Notes under the pieces: generated by a model
The model's input: the letters and a program-made list of their open reading frames with translations, nothing else
The model's database searches: none
What the model was told of the DNA's origin: nothing
Assembly: GCF_900460315.1 (NCBI RefSeq)
Contig: NZ_UHIO01000001.1
Coordinates: 768,001-832,000 of the forward strand
Source: Veillonella criceti
GTDB taxonomy: Bacteria; Bacillota; Negativicutes; Veillonellales; Veillonellaceae
Direction of reading: 5' to 3'
Length of the DNA stretch: 64,000 bases
Translations under genes and position numbers: made by a program
Shown here: piece by piece, positions 18,099 through 27,197 of the stretch
How the letters are laid out: every line of letters starts with the position of its first letter
Position numbering within the stretch: position 1 is the first letter of the stretch

Positions 18099-19085
18099 AT
18101 GATTAACACAACAAACATCTTTGATTATGAAGACATTCAATTAATTCCTAATAAATGCATTGTAAATAGCCGCAGTGAATGCGATACGACTGTAAAACTT
18201 GGTAACCGTACATTCCGTTTACCAGTTGTGCCTGCTAACATGCAGACTATTATTGATGAAGAATTAGCTGAAAAATTAGCAGCCAATAATTATTTCTATA
18301 TTATGCACCGTTTTGCACCACATACTCGCCTTGATTTTATCAAACGCATGAATGAAAAAGGCTTATATGCCTCCATTAGTATTGGTGTAAAAAAAGACGA
18401 ATTTAAGTTCGTAGATGAAATTAAAGCGGCTGGTTTATCACCTGAATACATTACAATTGACATTGCCCACGGTCATTCTAACTCTGTCATTGAAATGATT
18501 CAACACATAAAAAAACAATTGCCAAACAGCTTTGTTATTGCTGGTAACGTAGGTACCCCAGAAGCTGTTCGTGAACTTGAAAATGCTGGTGCTGATGCTA
18601 CTAAAGTGGGTATTGGACCAGGTAAAGTATGTATTACTAAATTAAAAACTGGTTTTGGTACTGGTGGTTGGCAGCTTTCCGCTGTTCGTTGGTGCTCCAA
18701 AGCCGCTACTAAACCAGTAATTGCTGACGGCGGCATTCGCGATCATGGCGACATTGCTAAATCCATTCGCTTCGGTGCTACATTCGTTATGATTGGCTCC
18801 CTCTTTGCAGGTCACACAGAATCTCCAGGTAAAGAAGTGGAAATTGATGGCAAACCATTTAAAGAATACTTCGGTAGTGCTTCTGAATCTCAAAAAGGCG
18901 AAAAGAAAAACGTAGAAGGTAAAAAAATGTACATCCCTTCTAAAGGCAGCTTATTTGATACCTTAACTGAAATGGAACAAGATTTGCAATCCTCTATTTC
19001 TTATGCTGGTGGCAATAACTTAACCGCTATCCGTAAAGTAGATTATGTAATCGTTAAAAACTCCATTTTTAATGGAGATCGCTAA
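18099..19085 (+). CDS. guaC: GMP reductase
   Basis: Cytosolic enzyme of purine salvage: GMP + NADPH to IMP + ammonia + NADP+. The IMPDH/GMPR (beta/alpha)8 barrel is present without CBS domains. The active-site loop [11 protein letters not shown] carries Cys178, and the phosphate-binding region [21 protein letters not shown] and [12 protein letters not shown] follow. Length from the chosen start is 328 residues, typical for the Firmicutes-type GuaC. The ATG at 18099 is preceded by ACAAGGAGGCCTTCC; an ATG 33 bases upstream has no such site. It diverges from thiT and ends in a strong terminator. Confidence 0.93.
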   Translation: MINTTNIFDYEDIQLIPNKCIVNSRSECDTTVKLGNRTFRLPVVPANMQTIIDEELAEKLAANNYFYIMHRFAPHTRLDFIKRMNEKGLYASISIGVKKDEFKFVDEIKAAGLSPEYITIDIAHGHSNSVIEMIQHIKKQLPNSFVIAGNVGTPEAVRELENAGADATKVGIGPGKVCITKLKTGFGTGGWQLSAVRWCSKAATKPVIADGGIRDHGDIAKSIRFGATFVMIGSLFAGHTESPGKEVEIDGKPFKEYFGSASESQKGEKKNVEGKKMYIPSKGSLFDTLTEMEQDLQSSISYAGGNNLTAIRKVDYVIVKNSIFNGDR

Positions 19086-19132
19086 GTAGAAATAGAGAAA
19101 CCCTTAAATAGGGCAACACTACAATAGAATTT

Positions 19133-19212
19133 AAAAGAGTGTAACTAGTATATTCGCTCTCGACAAGTCAAACTCTGACGTTTGTTACATATACTAGTTA
19201 CACTCTTTTTCT
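19133..19212. terminator. Terminator after guaC
   Basis: AAAAGAGTGTAACTAGTAT pairs with ATACTAGTTACACTCTTTTT over about 18 bases, ending in a T-run on the plus strand and an A-run on the other side, so it can also serve the small minus-strand gene at 19215. Confidence 0.9.
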
Positions 19213-19214
19213 AT

Positions 19215-19325
19215 TTATATCTTTTTTATCAATGGCTCATCTATTTTTAGTGACACCTCAGGCGAATGTTTACTCCACGCTAGCCCCAAACAAACAATAA
19301 TAGATACTACAATCACCCATACCAT
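19215..19325 (-). CDS. Probable 36-residue single-pass membrane protein
   Basis: A short open frame: the first 17 residues (MVWVIVVSIIVCLGLAW) form a clear hydrophobic span, followed by a polar tail (SKHSPEVSLKIDEPLIKKI). It begins 34 bases after the stop of the aldo/keto reductase on the same strand and ends against the guaC terminator. A GAAGTGAT sequence seven bases before the ATG could serve as a ribosome site, though it is weak. I do not recognise a family. It could be a real co-transcribed small membrane protein or a chance frame. Confidence 0.4.
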   Translation of the reverse strand: MVWVIVVSIIVCLGLAWSKHSPEVSLKIDEPLIKKI

Positions 19326-19359
19326 ATTTCATATCACTTCGATTCGTAAAATCACATCC

Positions 19360-20235
19360 TTAACGATTACGGCGATCCTTAACTAAGCTAATAAAGAAAT
19401 CAACCGTAGCTGGATCTTGATGACTGAAAAACAAACTTTCTTTCGTATCTAGCGATTGAATTCGAGCCATATCATCAGTCGATAATTCAAAATCCCACAC
19501 ATTAATATTTTCTGCCATACGTTCTGGTTTCACACTCTTAGTTAAGCAAACAATACCACGTTGTACCTGCCAACGCACCATAACCTGTGCTGTTGATTTG
19601 CCATATTTTTTAGCAATATCGATAAGAACAGGATTATTAAAAATATCACCACGGCCTTCCGCAAAGGTAGCCCAAGATTCAATTTGCACATCATTTTTAA
19701 TCATATTTTCTTGAGCTTCAATCTGTTGATTAAGAGGATGTGTTTCTACCTGATTAACTTGAGGCTTAATTTCAGTAAAAGCGGCAATATCACTCAAACG
19801 ATCAGGATAAAAATTACTTACCCCAATAGCACGCACTTTTCCCTCTTTATAAGCATCTTCTAAAGCACGGTACGCCCCATAATAATCACTAAATGGTTGA
19901 TGCAATAAGAATAAATCAACATAATCTGTCTTTAATTTTTTAAGCGACTCAGCAATAGAAGCTTTGGTTTTTTCATAGCCATAATGATCAATCCAAACTT
20001 TAGTTGTCAAAAAAATCTCTTCACGAGGAATCCCAGATTCAGCAATGGCTTCGCCTACTTCCGCTTCATTAAAATATGCCTGCGCAGTATCAATATGACG
20101 ATAGCCGGCTTTTAAAGCAGCCAGTACAGCCTGCTTTGTTTCTTCAGCAGGTATCTGATATACACCAAAACCTAAAATCGGCATTTCTACACCATTGTTC
20201 AATATTACAGACTCTTTATTATTATTAATTGCCAT
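19360..20235 (-). CDS. Aldo/keto reductase
   Basis: NADPH-dependent carbonyl reductase of the AKR superfamily, close in pattern to the 2,5-diketo-D-gluconate reductase / YvgN type (AKR5). The catalytic tetrad is visible: Asp49 and Tyr54 (RHIDTAQAYFNE), Lys79 (TTKVW) and His112 (FLLHQPF). The cofactor-binding C-terminal motif is TKSVKPERMAENINVWDFELS. Length 291 residues. I favour ATG at 20235 over a GTG three codons earlier because TAGGAGTG is then at normal spacing. Physiological substrate unknown. A possible small membrane protein follows it. Confidence 0.88.
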   Translation of the reverse strand: MAINNNKESVILNNGVEMPILGFGVYQIPAEETKQAVLAALKAGYRHIDTAQAYFNEAEVGEAIAESGIPREEIFLTTKVWIDHYGYEKTKASIAESLKKLKTDYVDLFLLHQPFSDYYGAYRALEDAYKEGKVRAIGVSNFYPDRLSDIAAFTEIKPQVNQVETHPLNQQIEAQENMIKNDVQIESWATFAEGRGDIFNNPVLIDIAKKYGKSTAQVMVRWQVQRGIVCLTKSVKPERMAENINVWDFELSTDDMARIQSLDTKESLFFSHQDPATVDFFISLVKDRRNR

Positions 20236-20463
20236 ATCATTCACTCCTATATTTACTCTACTAACTGATAACTTATATCACATTTGTCACCTTATGTGAT
20301 GAGTATACGTTGTTACAATAAAAAAGTACAATAGAAGCTATCCATAGCAGTATAACATTCACGCATAGTGAAATAATAACCGCTTCAAACGCACCTACCA
20401 GTTCTGGCAAATAAATAAAACTATATGACTCAACATAGAAGAACCCTCAGTATATGTGTAACG

Positions 20464-20564
20464 ACCATCCGAGCTTGCCTCTCTCCTCATTCATATATCT
20501 GCTTATCAAACAATATTAAATAGAAAAAGCCCACCTTAGCTGTGTGAGTCACCATCCGAGCTTG
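20464..20564. repeat. Repeated 14-mer at a terminator loop
   Basis: The 14-mer ACCATCCGAGCTTG occurs at 20464-20477 and again at 20551-20564, where it forms part of the ascending arm and loop of the terminator below. The first copy has no matching right arm and looks like a remnant. The rest of the gap 20236-20523 shows no gene. Confidence 0.6.
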
Positions 20565-20600
20565 ACTCGACCGGTGACTCACACAGCTAAGGTGGGCTTT
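20524..20600. terminator. Very long-stem terminator after the enoyl-CoA hydratase gene
   Basis: AAAGCCCACCTTAGCTGTGT and GAGTCACC on the left pair perfectly with GGTGACTC and ACACAGCTAAGGTGGGCTTT on the right, a stem of about 28 base pairs with a 20-base loop. T-runs flank it on both sides. Confidence 0.9.
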
Positions 20601-20629
20601 ATTTATTTGTTTAATAACAGATATATCCC

Positions 20630-21421
20630 TTACTTCCCTTGGAAATTTGGTCTCCGTCGTTCAGAGAATGCACGTACGCCTTCCTTAAAATCTTCAGAAA
20701 AACCTAAGTATGTTTGCAATTCTACTTCTAATTTAGCATATTCATCCCAACCACTAAAGAAAGCGGCCCACATTTGCTCTTTCATAGCCTTATAAGAAAG
20801 TTCAGGTCCCTTAGCCAAACGCGTACAAAGTCGATCCGTTGTTTTTACTAATAACTCTGGTTCACACACTTTATACACAAACCCATACTCTTTTGCCTTT
20901 TCAGCAGTTACTGCTTCACCAGTCATAGCCAAATGCATAGCCCGATTCATACCAATAGCACGCGTCAATAAGAACATGCCACCTGCATCAGGTGCAAGAC
21001 CTACATTAACAAAAGCCTGAATAAAACGACTATTTGTAGAAGCTATGCACATATCAGCTGCCAATACCATATTAAATGCAGCCCCTGCTACCGCACCATC
21101 AGTACTCATTACTACAGGTTTAGACATTTTCTTCATAGCAAACGAAATCTGCATCACTAGTTCTGCAATGGCAACCAAAGATTGTTGATCATCTTCTTCC
21201 ACTGCACGTTTCATTTCAGATAAGTCGCCACCAACGGAAAAAACTTTGCCCACAGCATTAATTAAAAGCACCCGTGCTTCTGGATTCGCTTCAGTTTGCT
21301 CAATAGCATCTAAAATCTCATTACACATAGGAATATTAAAGCCATTTTGCACTTCTGGACGATTAAAAGTAATTGTTGCAATTTTGTTTTCTACTGAATA
21401 CAAGATATTAGTATATTCCAT
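20630..21421 (-). CDS. Enoyl-CoA hydratase/isomerase family protein
   Basis: Crotonase-fold enzyme acting on an acyl-CoA. Oxyanion-hole segments are GKVFSVGGDLSEM (about 62-74) and DGAVAGAAFNMVLAADM (about 107-123). The following FVNVGLAPDAGG has an Asp where PaaG/enoyl-CoA isomerases have theirs, and lacks the two Glu residues of classical hydratases, so isomerase or another activity is more likely than hydration. Length 263 residues. The second in-frame ATG (21421) is preferred because GGAG precedes it at seven bases. No fatty-acid oxidation partners are adjacent. Confidence 0.8.
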   Translation of the reverse strand: MEYTNILYSVENKIATITFNRPEVQNGFNIPMCNEILDAIEQTEANPEARVLLINAVGKVFSVGGDLSEMKRAVEEDDQQSLVAIAELVMQISFAMKKMSKPVVMSTDGAVAGAAFNMVLAADMCIASTNSRFIQAFVNVGLAPDAGGMFLLTRAIGMNRAMHLAMTGEAVTAEKAKEYGFVYKVCEPELLVKTTDRLCTRLAKGPELSYKAMKEQMWAAFFSGWDEYAKLEVELQTYLGFSEDFKEGVRAFSERRRPNFQGK

Positions 21422-21553
21422 CAATAACTCCATTTCTAATACGCGGAAACAAATACAGTCCGTAATCTTTTTAAAAATTCTGACATCTTATCTCTCTTTG
21501 TTACTAGTATACCGAATTTTTTCGATAATGAAAAGAGTTACCTACAGGATTTC

Positions 21554-22444
21554 TTATTTTAAAACCTCTTCTTTTACTTGTTCGATTAATTCATTACTTG
21601 GTTTCCCATGCCCATAAAGTAGAGCCATACCTACAAATACAATCCCCCCTACCATATTACCGATAGTAACTGGTATTAAATTATTGATAAGAAATGTTTG
21701 CCAGGTTAACTGTTGAAGGGCCTCTTCGCCTATATGCCACGCTGCCATAACTTGTTGTACATAGGCTGGATCATTAAGTGCCATAAGACCTGCTGGAATA
21801 TAATACATATTGGCTACACAGTGTTCAAAACCAGATACAATAAACATTAAAATTGGTAGATAAATGCACAATACCTTGCCTGAAGTTGACGTTGTGCCAA
21901 AACTCATCCAAACAGCTAAACAGACTAACCAATTACACAAAATACCTAACACGATAGCTTCTGTAAAACTTAATCCTACTTTTCCCAACGCTATTTTTAT
22001 CGTCATAGCGCCCGCCATATCGGCGCCACCATGCCATAAACCAGATAAACTGAGTAGCCAAGCCACAAAAATAGAGCCTATAAAATTACCAATATAAACA
22101 AAAATAGCATTTCGAATCATAGCACCTGCTGATACTTGTCCACACAGCCACGCACTAGCGATCAATACATTGCCTGTAAACAACTCAGCTCCAGTTAATA
22201 TGACAAAAACAAGACCACTGGCAAAAATAAGACCAGAAACCAAGCGTCCAAGACCATACCACCCGGGATCAGCGAGTAAGTTAAAAGCTCCCATAGTGGA
22301 GGCTTGTGCGGCCAATGCAATAAAGGCCCCAGCTAAAAATCCTAATATTAAAAGTTGTAAACTAGCAATACTACTCTTCTTCTTCCCAATAGCTAACGAT
22401 GCTGCTGACGTTTCTATTGGTTTTAATAACATGGGGGCTTTCAT
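21554..22444 (-). CDS. Formate/nitrite transporter (FNT) family channel
   Basis: Pentameric inner-membrane channel for small monovalent anions. The 296-residue protein has six hydrophobic spans; the LTGAELFTGNVL block (about residue 85) and the NWLVCLAVWMSFG block (about residue 175) are hallmark FNT half-helix regions. Start at 22444 has AAAGGAGT six bases upstream; a further 18 codons upstream lack one. With fdhF, fhs and ftcD in the same window a formate role (FocA-like) is likely, but nitrite, hydrosulfide or lactate/acetate cannot be excluded. Transcribed apart from the fdh run. Confidence 0.85.
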   Translation of the reverse strand: MKAPMLLKPIETSAASLAIGKKKSSIASLQLLILGFLAGAFIALAAQASTMGAFNLLADPGWYGLGRLVSGLIFASGLVFVILTGAELFTGNVLIASAWLCGQVSAGAMIRNAIFVYIGNFIGSIFVAWLLSLSGLWHGGADMAGAMTIKIALGKVGLSFTEAIVLGILCNWLVCLAVWMSFGTTSTSGKVLCIYLPILMFIVSGFEHCVANMYYIPAGLMALNDPAYVQQVMAAWHIGEEALQQLTWQTFLINNLIPVTIGNMVGGIVFVGMALLYGHGKPSNELIEQVKEEVLK

Positions 22445-22767
22445 AGGACTCCTTTCTATGTGATTCACATATAAATACAAAAAATTCATAAAAAGCATAA
22501 CAAAAATAACTTTTTATCATTTATAAGAATTAAACAATATTATATAGAATTTGTCAAGATTATATTCAGCCATATAAAACTTATAAAAATTGTAAATTCC
22601 TCGACTATCGGCTAGCTCTCTAAGCCATATGGTAATTGACTTTATAGGCTATATTACATTTCCTTTACAAATAATTTACTGCCTTTTTTCTGTATCTTTT
22701 ATAATGGCTTTGTTAGGATAAGAGCAGCAGAAGTTCATTATTTTTTGATACATTAGGAGGTATTTTC
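22445..22767. other. Divergent intergenic region between the FNT gene and the phosphatase gene
   Basis: AT-rich, 323 bases, probably holding both promoters. A TATAAT at 22700-22705 lies about 60 bases before the phosphatase ATG, with only a weak -35 (TTACTG) in front. I see no gene or RNA in it. Confidence 0.5.
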
Positions 22768-24627
22768 ATGAACGGAACGCAGCATTTACGTAAAATGGTA
22801 TTTTTTGCTTTAGCAGGTGCTTTAGCCTTTGGTATTAACACGCCCACAGCCCAAGCTAACACGCCTGCCCCAGCGGTAACCTTGAGTGCCCAAGCAAACT
22901 TACCAGCAACGGCTGTCACAAGTAAGGACATTAAGGTATTACCGATTAATCAGGCTAAATTCTGGCAAGGTCAACGCTTTGACTTTGAAATCGAATTGCC
23001 AAGTAGCACTCAACAAGTAGCCGTGACTATCAATGGTGAAGATGCCAGTAAAGTATTCAAACAGGAACCTACCATTACGCAACACAGCACTCATATTTCA
23101 TACCGAATTAATGATGTGGCGTTTAAAGAGGTAGGTGAAAAGCATGTTAATGTGGTGGCCGCAACGAGCCAAGGTACCTTGAAACAATCCGCTAATTATA
23201 ACGTTGTTAATGAAAAAGCCCAAAAGAAAGCTAAAAATGTAATTCTATTTGTGGGCGACGGTATGAGCATGCAAGCCAAAGAAGTAGCCCGTATCCTTTC
23301 TAAAGGCCTCTCTGATGGTAAATTTAATGACGTATTAGCCATGGAAAAAATGCCTCATATGGCGCTTGTAACTACCTCTGGTTATGATTCCCTCGTTACG
23401 GACTCTGCCAACAGTGCGTCCGCCTATAATACAGGCAACAAATCCGTAGTAAATGCCATGGGCGTCTATGAAAATAGTACCCCAGACCCACTGGATGATC
23501 CAAAAGTAGAAAATATATCTGAACTAATTTCACGTAGCAAAGATATGTCCTACGGCATGGTAACTACAGCTGCTGTAACCGATGCTACCCCAGCTGCTGT
23601 AACGGCACACACTCGTCGTCGTGGTGAACAAAACTTCATTGCAACGGACTTCTTAAACCGTGCAAAACCACCAGCTGTTATTCTCGGTGGCGGTTCTCAA
23701 TTCTTCTTACCATTAAGCACACCTGGTTCTAAACGCAAAGATAATGTAAATGTTATCCAAGAATTTAAAAATAAGGGCTATCAATTTGCTGGTAATAAAA
23801 CTGACCTTGCCAAAACAACAGCTGATAAACCACTGCTTGGTCTTTTCACATTAAACACTATGAATGTATATATGGATCGTGCGTTCTTGCCTGAAAATCC
23901 ATCGGTTCTTAAGAGTTTCAATGACCAACCAGGTCTAGTCGATATGACTAAGAAAGCCATTGAAGTTCTCGAAAAAAATCCTAATGGTTTCTTCCTTATG
24001 TCCGAAGCTGGTTCTATTGACAAACAACTCCATACTATGGATTGGCAACGTTCGGCCTATGATACTATCGAGTTTGACCAAGCTATTAAATATGCACAAG
24101 ACTATTCTAAAGCCCATGGTGACAATACCTTAATTATCGTCGTAGCAGACCACGCACATGGTATCAGCATCACTGGTACTTATAGCGAACAAGACGGTAA
24201 AGTGGGTCGCGAAGCCGTTCGTGTATATGGTGATGCTGGTTGGCCTACCTTTATCGATGCCAATCGCGATGGTTTCCCAGATAACCCAGATGCCGATGTA
24301 ACCTTAGCCGTTCAATATGCAAACTCACCAGATCATTATGAAAATTATCGTTTCCAAACAGAACCTCATGATCCAGCAACGGCTGGTAAAGATGGTAAAG
24401 TCATTGCCAATCCAAAACGAGCACCACAAGGCGCTCGCTTAGTCGAAGGGTCCTTGCCAACAACGACTGGTGAAACAAGTGAAGTTCACTCAGCTGATGA
24501 TGTTGTCCTTATGGCTCAAGGTCCTGGTTCAGAATACTTCAATGGCGTAATGGATAATACAGAAGTATTCTTTGGTATTCTCCGTGCCCTTGGCATTGAT
24601 GGCAATAAAGATGTAATTAAAAAATAA
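22768..24627 (+). CDS. Exported alkaline phosphatase (PhoA family) with an N-terminal extra domain
   Basis: Periplasmic Zn/Mg-dependent phosphomonoesterase. A signal peptide covers residues 1-30 with a likely cut after AQA. Residues about 55-148 form an extra, probably Ig-like beta domain. The catalytic domain starts at NVILFVGDGM (metal-binding Asp164); the nucleophile is Ser213 in TDSANSASAYNTG; later metal-ligand blocks are EAGSIDKQLHTMDW, VVADHAHG and ETSEVHSADDV. It is 619 residues, longer than E. coli PhoA because of the added domain. A TTAGGAGG site precedes the ATG. A secreted protein and an ABC transporter follow at short spacing, so the four may be one operon. No Pho box was recognised. 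Confidence 0.92.
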   Translation: MNGTQHLRKMVFFALAGALAFGINTPTAQANTPAPAVTLSAQANLPATAVTSKDIKVLPINQAKFWQGQRFDFEIELPSSTQQVAVTINGEDASKVFKQEPTITQHSTHISYRINDVAFKEVGEKHVNVVAATSQGTLKQSANYNVVNEKAQKKAKNVILFVGDGMSMQAKEVARILSKGLSDGKFNDVLAMEKMPHMALVTTSGYDSLVTDSANSASAYNTGNKSVVNAMGVYENSTPDPLDDPKVENISELISRSKDMSYGMVTTAAVTDATPAAVTAHTRRRGEQNFIATDFLNRAKPPAVILGGGSQFFLPLSTPGSKRKDNVNVIQEFKNKGYQFAGNKTDLAKTTADKPLLGLFTLNTMNVYMDRAFLPENPSVLKSFNDQPGLVDMTKKAIEVLEKNPNGFFLMSEAGSIDKQLHTMDWQRSAYDTIEFDQAIKYAQDYSKAHGDNTLIIVVADHAHGISITGTYSEQDGKVGREAVRVYGDAGWPTFIDANRDGFPDNPDADVTLAVQYANSPDHYENYRFQTEPHDPATAGKDGKVIANPKRAPQGARLVEGSLPTTTGETSEVHSADDVVLMAQGPGSEYFNGVMDNTEVFFGILRALGIDGNKDVIKK

Positions 24628-24658
24628 GTAACTAATAATCAAGGATGTGACTAGGAAC

Positions 24659-25108
24659 ATGATGCAATTAAAACAATGGCTTCGTCCTTTCATACTCGGT
24701 TTCACCTTACAACTTTTTATCGTAGCTGTTCCTCATACAGCCTTCGCTAATTGGCTTAGTTTTGGTGACATGTATGCAGGCGCCACTTCAGAAGGGTTAA
24801 TCTTATCAGACAGTCTTTTATCATTAAATGGACAAACAGTTACCATGCAAGGCTATATGGCGCCCCCATTGAAACCAAGTATCAACTTTTTTGTCCTTAC
24901 CGAAACACCTATGTCTATATGCCCCTTCTGTTCTACGGATGCAGATTGGCCTAGTGATATTGTAGTCGTATATTTAGATGATGCAGTCACTGCACTTCCT
25001 TATGACCAAGATATTACAGTCACTGGCCAGCTTGATGTAGGAAGTTATGTAGATGGTGAAACTGGCTTTGTTAGCCTTGTGCGACTCTTAGGATCTGAGG
25101 TCTACTAA
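24659..25108 (+). CDS. Secreted DUF3299-like protein next to an ABC transporter
   Basis: A small exported protein of about 149 residues: an N-terminal signal peptide ends near HTAFA (about residue 31), and the mature part is a beta-rich domain with the pattern NGQTVTMQGYMAPPLKPS, FFVLTE, CPFC and DIVVVYLDDAV...ITVTGQLDVG. This resembles the DUF3299 family; that is my reading, not a search result. The CPFC pair could bind a metal or form a disulfide. The stop is one base before the ATPase start. The start is uncertain: ATG at 24659 with AAGGATGTGA upstream is preferred; an immediately following ATG and a GTG at 24647 are alternatives. Confidence 0.65.
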   Translation: MMQLKQWLRPFILGFTLQLFIVAVPHTAFANWLSFGDMYAGATSEGLILSDSLLSLNGQTVTMQGYMAPPLKPSINFFVLTETPMSICPFCSTDADWPSDIVVVYLDDAVTALPYDQDITVTGQLDVGSYVDGETGFVSLVRLLGSEVY

Positions 25109-25109
25109 G

Positions 25110-25781
25110 ATGATTCATATTGAAAATCTAATACACCAATTCCCAGACGGCGAAACAACCGTAACCGCTTTAGAGTTACCTAACTTTTCAGCCCCTACTG
25201 GTAGCCAATGGTGTATTACCGGTGTCAGTGGCAGTGGCAAATCAACGCTATTACAATGTATAGCAGGTCTCTTACAGCCCACCAAAGGCCGACTTCAAGT
25301 TAATGAGTTGTTACTCAATGAAGCCACGTCTAAAGAACTTGATGTATGGCGCGGTAACGATGTAGGATACATATTTCAAGACTTTAATCTGCTTAATTTT
25401 TTGACAGCTGAGGACAACATCCTAAGTGGTGCCTTCTTTGCCAATCGGTTTACGCACAAAGAAATGGTGCAAGAAATGAATGAGCTTACCACTAAAATGG
25501 GTATTGCCCATTTGCGCCACAAAAAGCCGACCCAATTGAGCAAAGGTGAACAACAACGTGTTGCTATTGCTAGAGCGCTTATTAAAAAACCGCGTCTCCT
25601 CTTAGCCGATGAACCGACAGCTAGTCTCGACGAAGCCAATAGTCAACTTGTCATAGATTTACTCAAACAATATAGTGAATCACTACAAGCTACCCTTCTC
25701 ATTACTAGTCATGAAGAAACTGTAATACGCCAATTTTCCAATCGATTACACTTAATGAAACGAGGTACCCATGATTCATAA
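25110..25781 (+). CDS. ABC transporter ATP-binding protein, LolD/MacB type
   Basis: Cytoplasmic ATPase of 223 residues. Walker A GVSGSGKST is at about 38-46, the Q-loop YIFQDFNLLNFLT near 88-100, the signature LSKGEQQRVAIARAL near 142-156 (Lys in place of the usual Gly) and Walker B RLLLADEPTASLDE at 160-174. It starts one base after the secreted DUF3299-like gene and overlaps the permease gene by 11 bases, so the three are translationally linked. Type VII (MacB/LolCDE) ABC systems of this kind do mechanical work in the periplasm rather than classic import. Confidence 0.9.
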   Translation: MIHIENLIHQFPDGETTVTALELPNFSAPTGSQWCITGVSGSGKSTLLQCIAGLLQPTKGRLQVNELLLNEATSKELDVWRGNDVGYIFQDFNLLNFLTAEDNILSGAFFANRFTHKEMVQEMNELTTKMGIAHLRHKKPTQLSKGEQQRVAIARALIKKPRLLLADEPTASLDEANSQLVIDLLKQYSESLQATLLITSHEETVIRQFSNRLHLMKRGTHDS

Positions 25782-27006
25782 AATAGCCTGGCAACAACTT
25801 TGGTCTAAACCATTGACGACCACGCTACTCCTCATTGTCATGGCACTCGCCGTTGCATTAAGCGTGCTAGTCGTTTCATTAGGGAGTGGCCTTCAGCGGG
25901 GACTCATTGCCGCGACTGAACCCTTCACTCTCCTAGTTGGTTCACCCGGTAGCAGTCAACAATTTGTGCTAAATACAGTCTTTTTACAAGATAAACCCTT
26001 AGCCAATATACCATATACCGAAGTCGACCAATTACGTAATAAAACAAAATTAGTAAAACAAGCTATTCCTTTAGCCTTTGGTGATAGTATGCAAGGTTAC
26101 CGACTCGTTGGTACAGAGCCTGAAATTTTTACTATACGGCCTAGTAGTAATCAACCTGAATGGTTACGCCTTGCCGAAGGAAAGCCGTTTACCAAACCAT
26201 TTGAAGCCGTTATTGGCCAAGATGTAGCTCAACACACGGGCCTTAAAGTCGGTGATACCTTTTATTCTACCCATGGCACATTAGCTAAAGGCAAAGCACA
26301 CGAAAATCAACCTTTCACGGTAGTCGGTCTTTTAGCTAATACGAATGGCCCCTATAATCAAGCGATCCTAACCTCCATTGAGAGTATTTGGGACTTACAC
26401 ACGCATGGCCATGCTAATAAAACGCCTATAAAAGAAACGGATCCTACAAAAGGACTTAGTGCCAAAGGCGATGTGACGGCCATTATGATTGAGCCCGTTG
26501 GTTTTGGTCAAGCTTATACTTTAGCTAGTCTCTATGTCAACCGTAAAGATGCACAACTCGTTTTCCCTGCCCAAGTCATTACCCAACTTTTTAACTTAAT
26601 GGGACGTGGTGAAAAACTATGGCAACCTATCGGCTATTTACTAATTGCCTTAGCCATGTTAGTAGTTCTCGTAACAGCCTATCTGGCCACCCTAAATCGA
26701 CTTCGTGATTACGCGATTTTAAAAGCCTTAGGGGCCAGTCAAAAACAACTATATAGTATTCTAGGCCAACAGACTGCCTATGTCATCGGTCTAGGCGCTA
26801 TCCTTGGATGGTTACTTGGATTTAGTGCTTACCTTGGAATTGCTCACTGGCTCAACGCAAGTTCAGCCATAATTATGCCCGCTAGCATTTCGTTAGCCTC
26901 TATCCAACTAACTCTATTATGTATCTTCATAGGTTTACTGTTTGGCTTATTACCCATTCTCGCCTTTCATAGAAAAGCTAAACAACTCCATGACGTTATG
27001 AATTAA
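25771..27006 (+). CDS. ABC transporter permease, FtsX/MacB/LolC type
   Basis: A 411-residue inner-membrane protein with one N-terminal span (about 15-38), a large periplasmic domain (about 40-280) of MacB-like PCD type, and three C-terminal spans (about 285-310, 328-355, 370-400), the standard FtsX-family topology. The segment LRDYAILKALGASQKQLYSIL is the cytoplasmic coupling region that contacts the ATPase. No membrane-fusion protein (MacA) or outer-membrane channel is encoded nearby; the DUF3299-like protein is the obvious candidate partner. Similar DUF3299-plus-MacB-like clusters in Pseudomonas are zinc-starvation genes, a link that is only inferred here. Confidence 0.88.
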   Translation: MIHKIAWQQLWSKPLTTTLLLIVMALAVALSVLVVSLGSGLQRGLIAATEPFTLLVGSPGSSQQFVLNTVFLQDKPLANIPYTEVDQLRNKTKLVKQAIPLAFGDSMQGYRLVGTEPEIFTIRPSSNQPEWLRLAEGKPFTKPFEAVIGQDVAQHTGLKVGDTFYSTHGTLAKGKAHENQPFTVVGLLANTNGPYNQAILTSIESIWDLHTHGHANKTPIKETDPTKGLSAKGDVTAIMIEPVGFGQAYTLASLYVNRKDAQLVFPAQVITQLFNLMGRGEKLWQPIGYLLIALAMLVVLVTAYLATLNRLRDYAILKALGASQKQLYSILGQQTAYVIGLGAILGWLLGFSAYLGIAHWLNASSAIIMPASISLASIQLTLLCIFIGLLFGLLPILAFHRKAKQLHDVMN

Positions 27007-27079
27007 CCTCACAACCTCTATTTAGCATTTTACACAACCTTATACCCTTATTAACCTCACGTTTTATACAACCTCACTC

Positions 27080-27168
27080 AAAAAGGGATATACCTTGCGT
27101 AGCTAAGTAAAACGAACTTATACATAATAAGTCGATGTTTTGCTTATACACTCGGTATATCCCTTTTG
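27080..27168. terminator. Terminator after the ABC permease gene
   Basis: AAAAGGGATATACC / GGTATATCCCTTTT form the outer stem; an inner stem (GTAAAAC..ACTTAT against ATAAGT..GTTTTGC) makes it longer than usual. Flanking A and T runs suit both convergent genes. Confidence 0.88.
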
Positions 27169-27197
27169 CTATTTTATACTTAGCGACGCGCTTCTAT

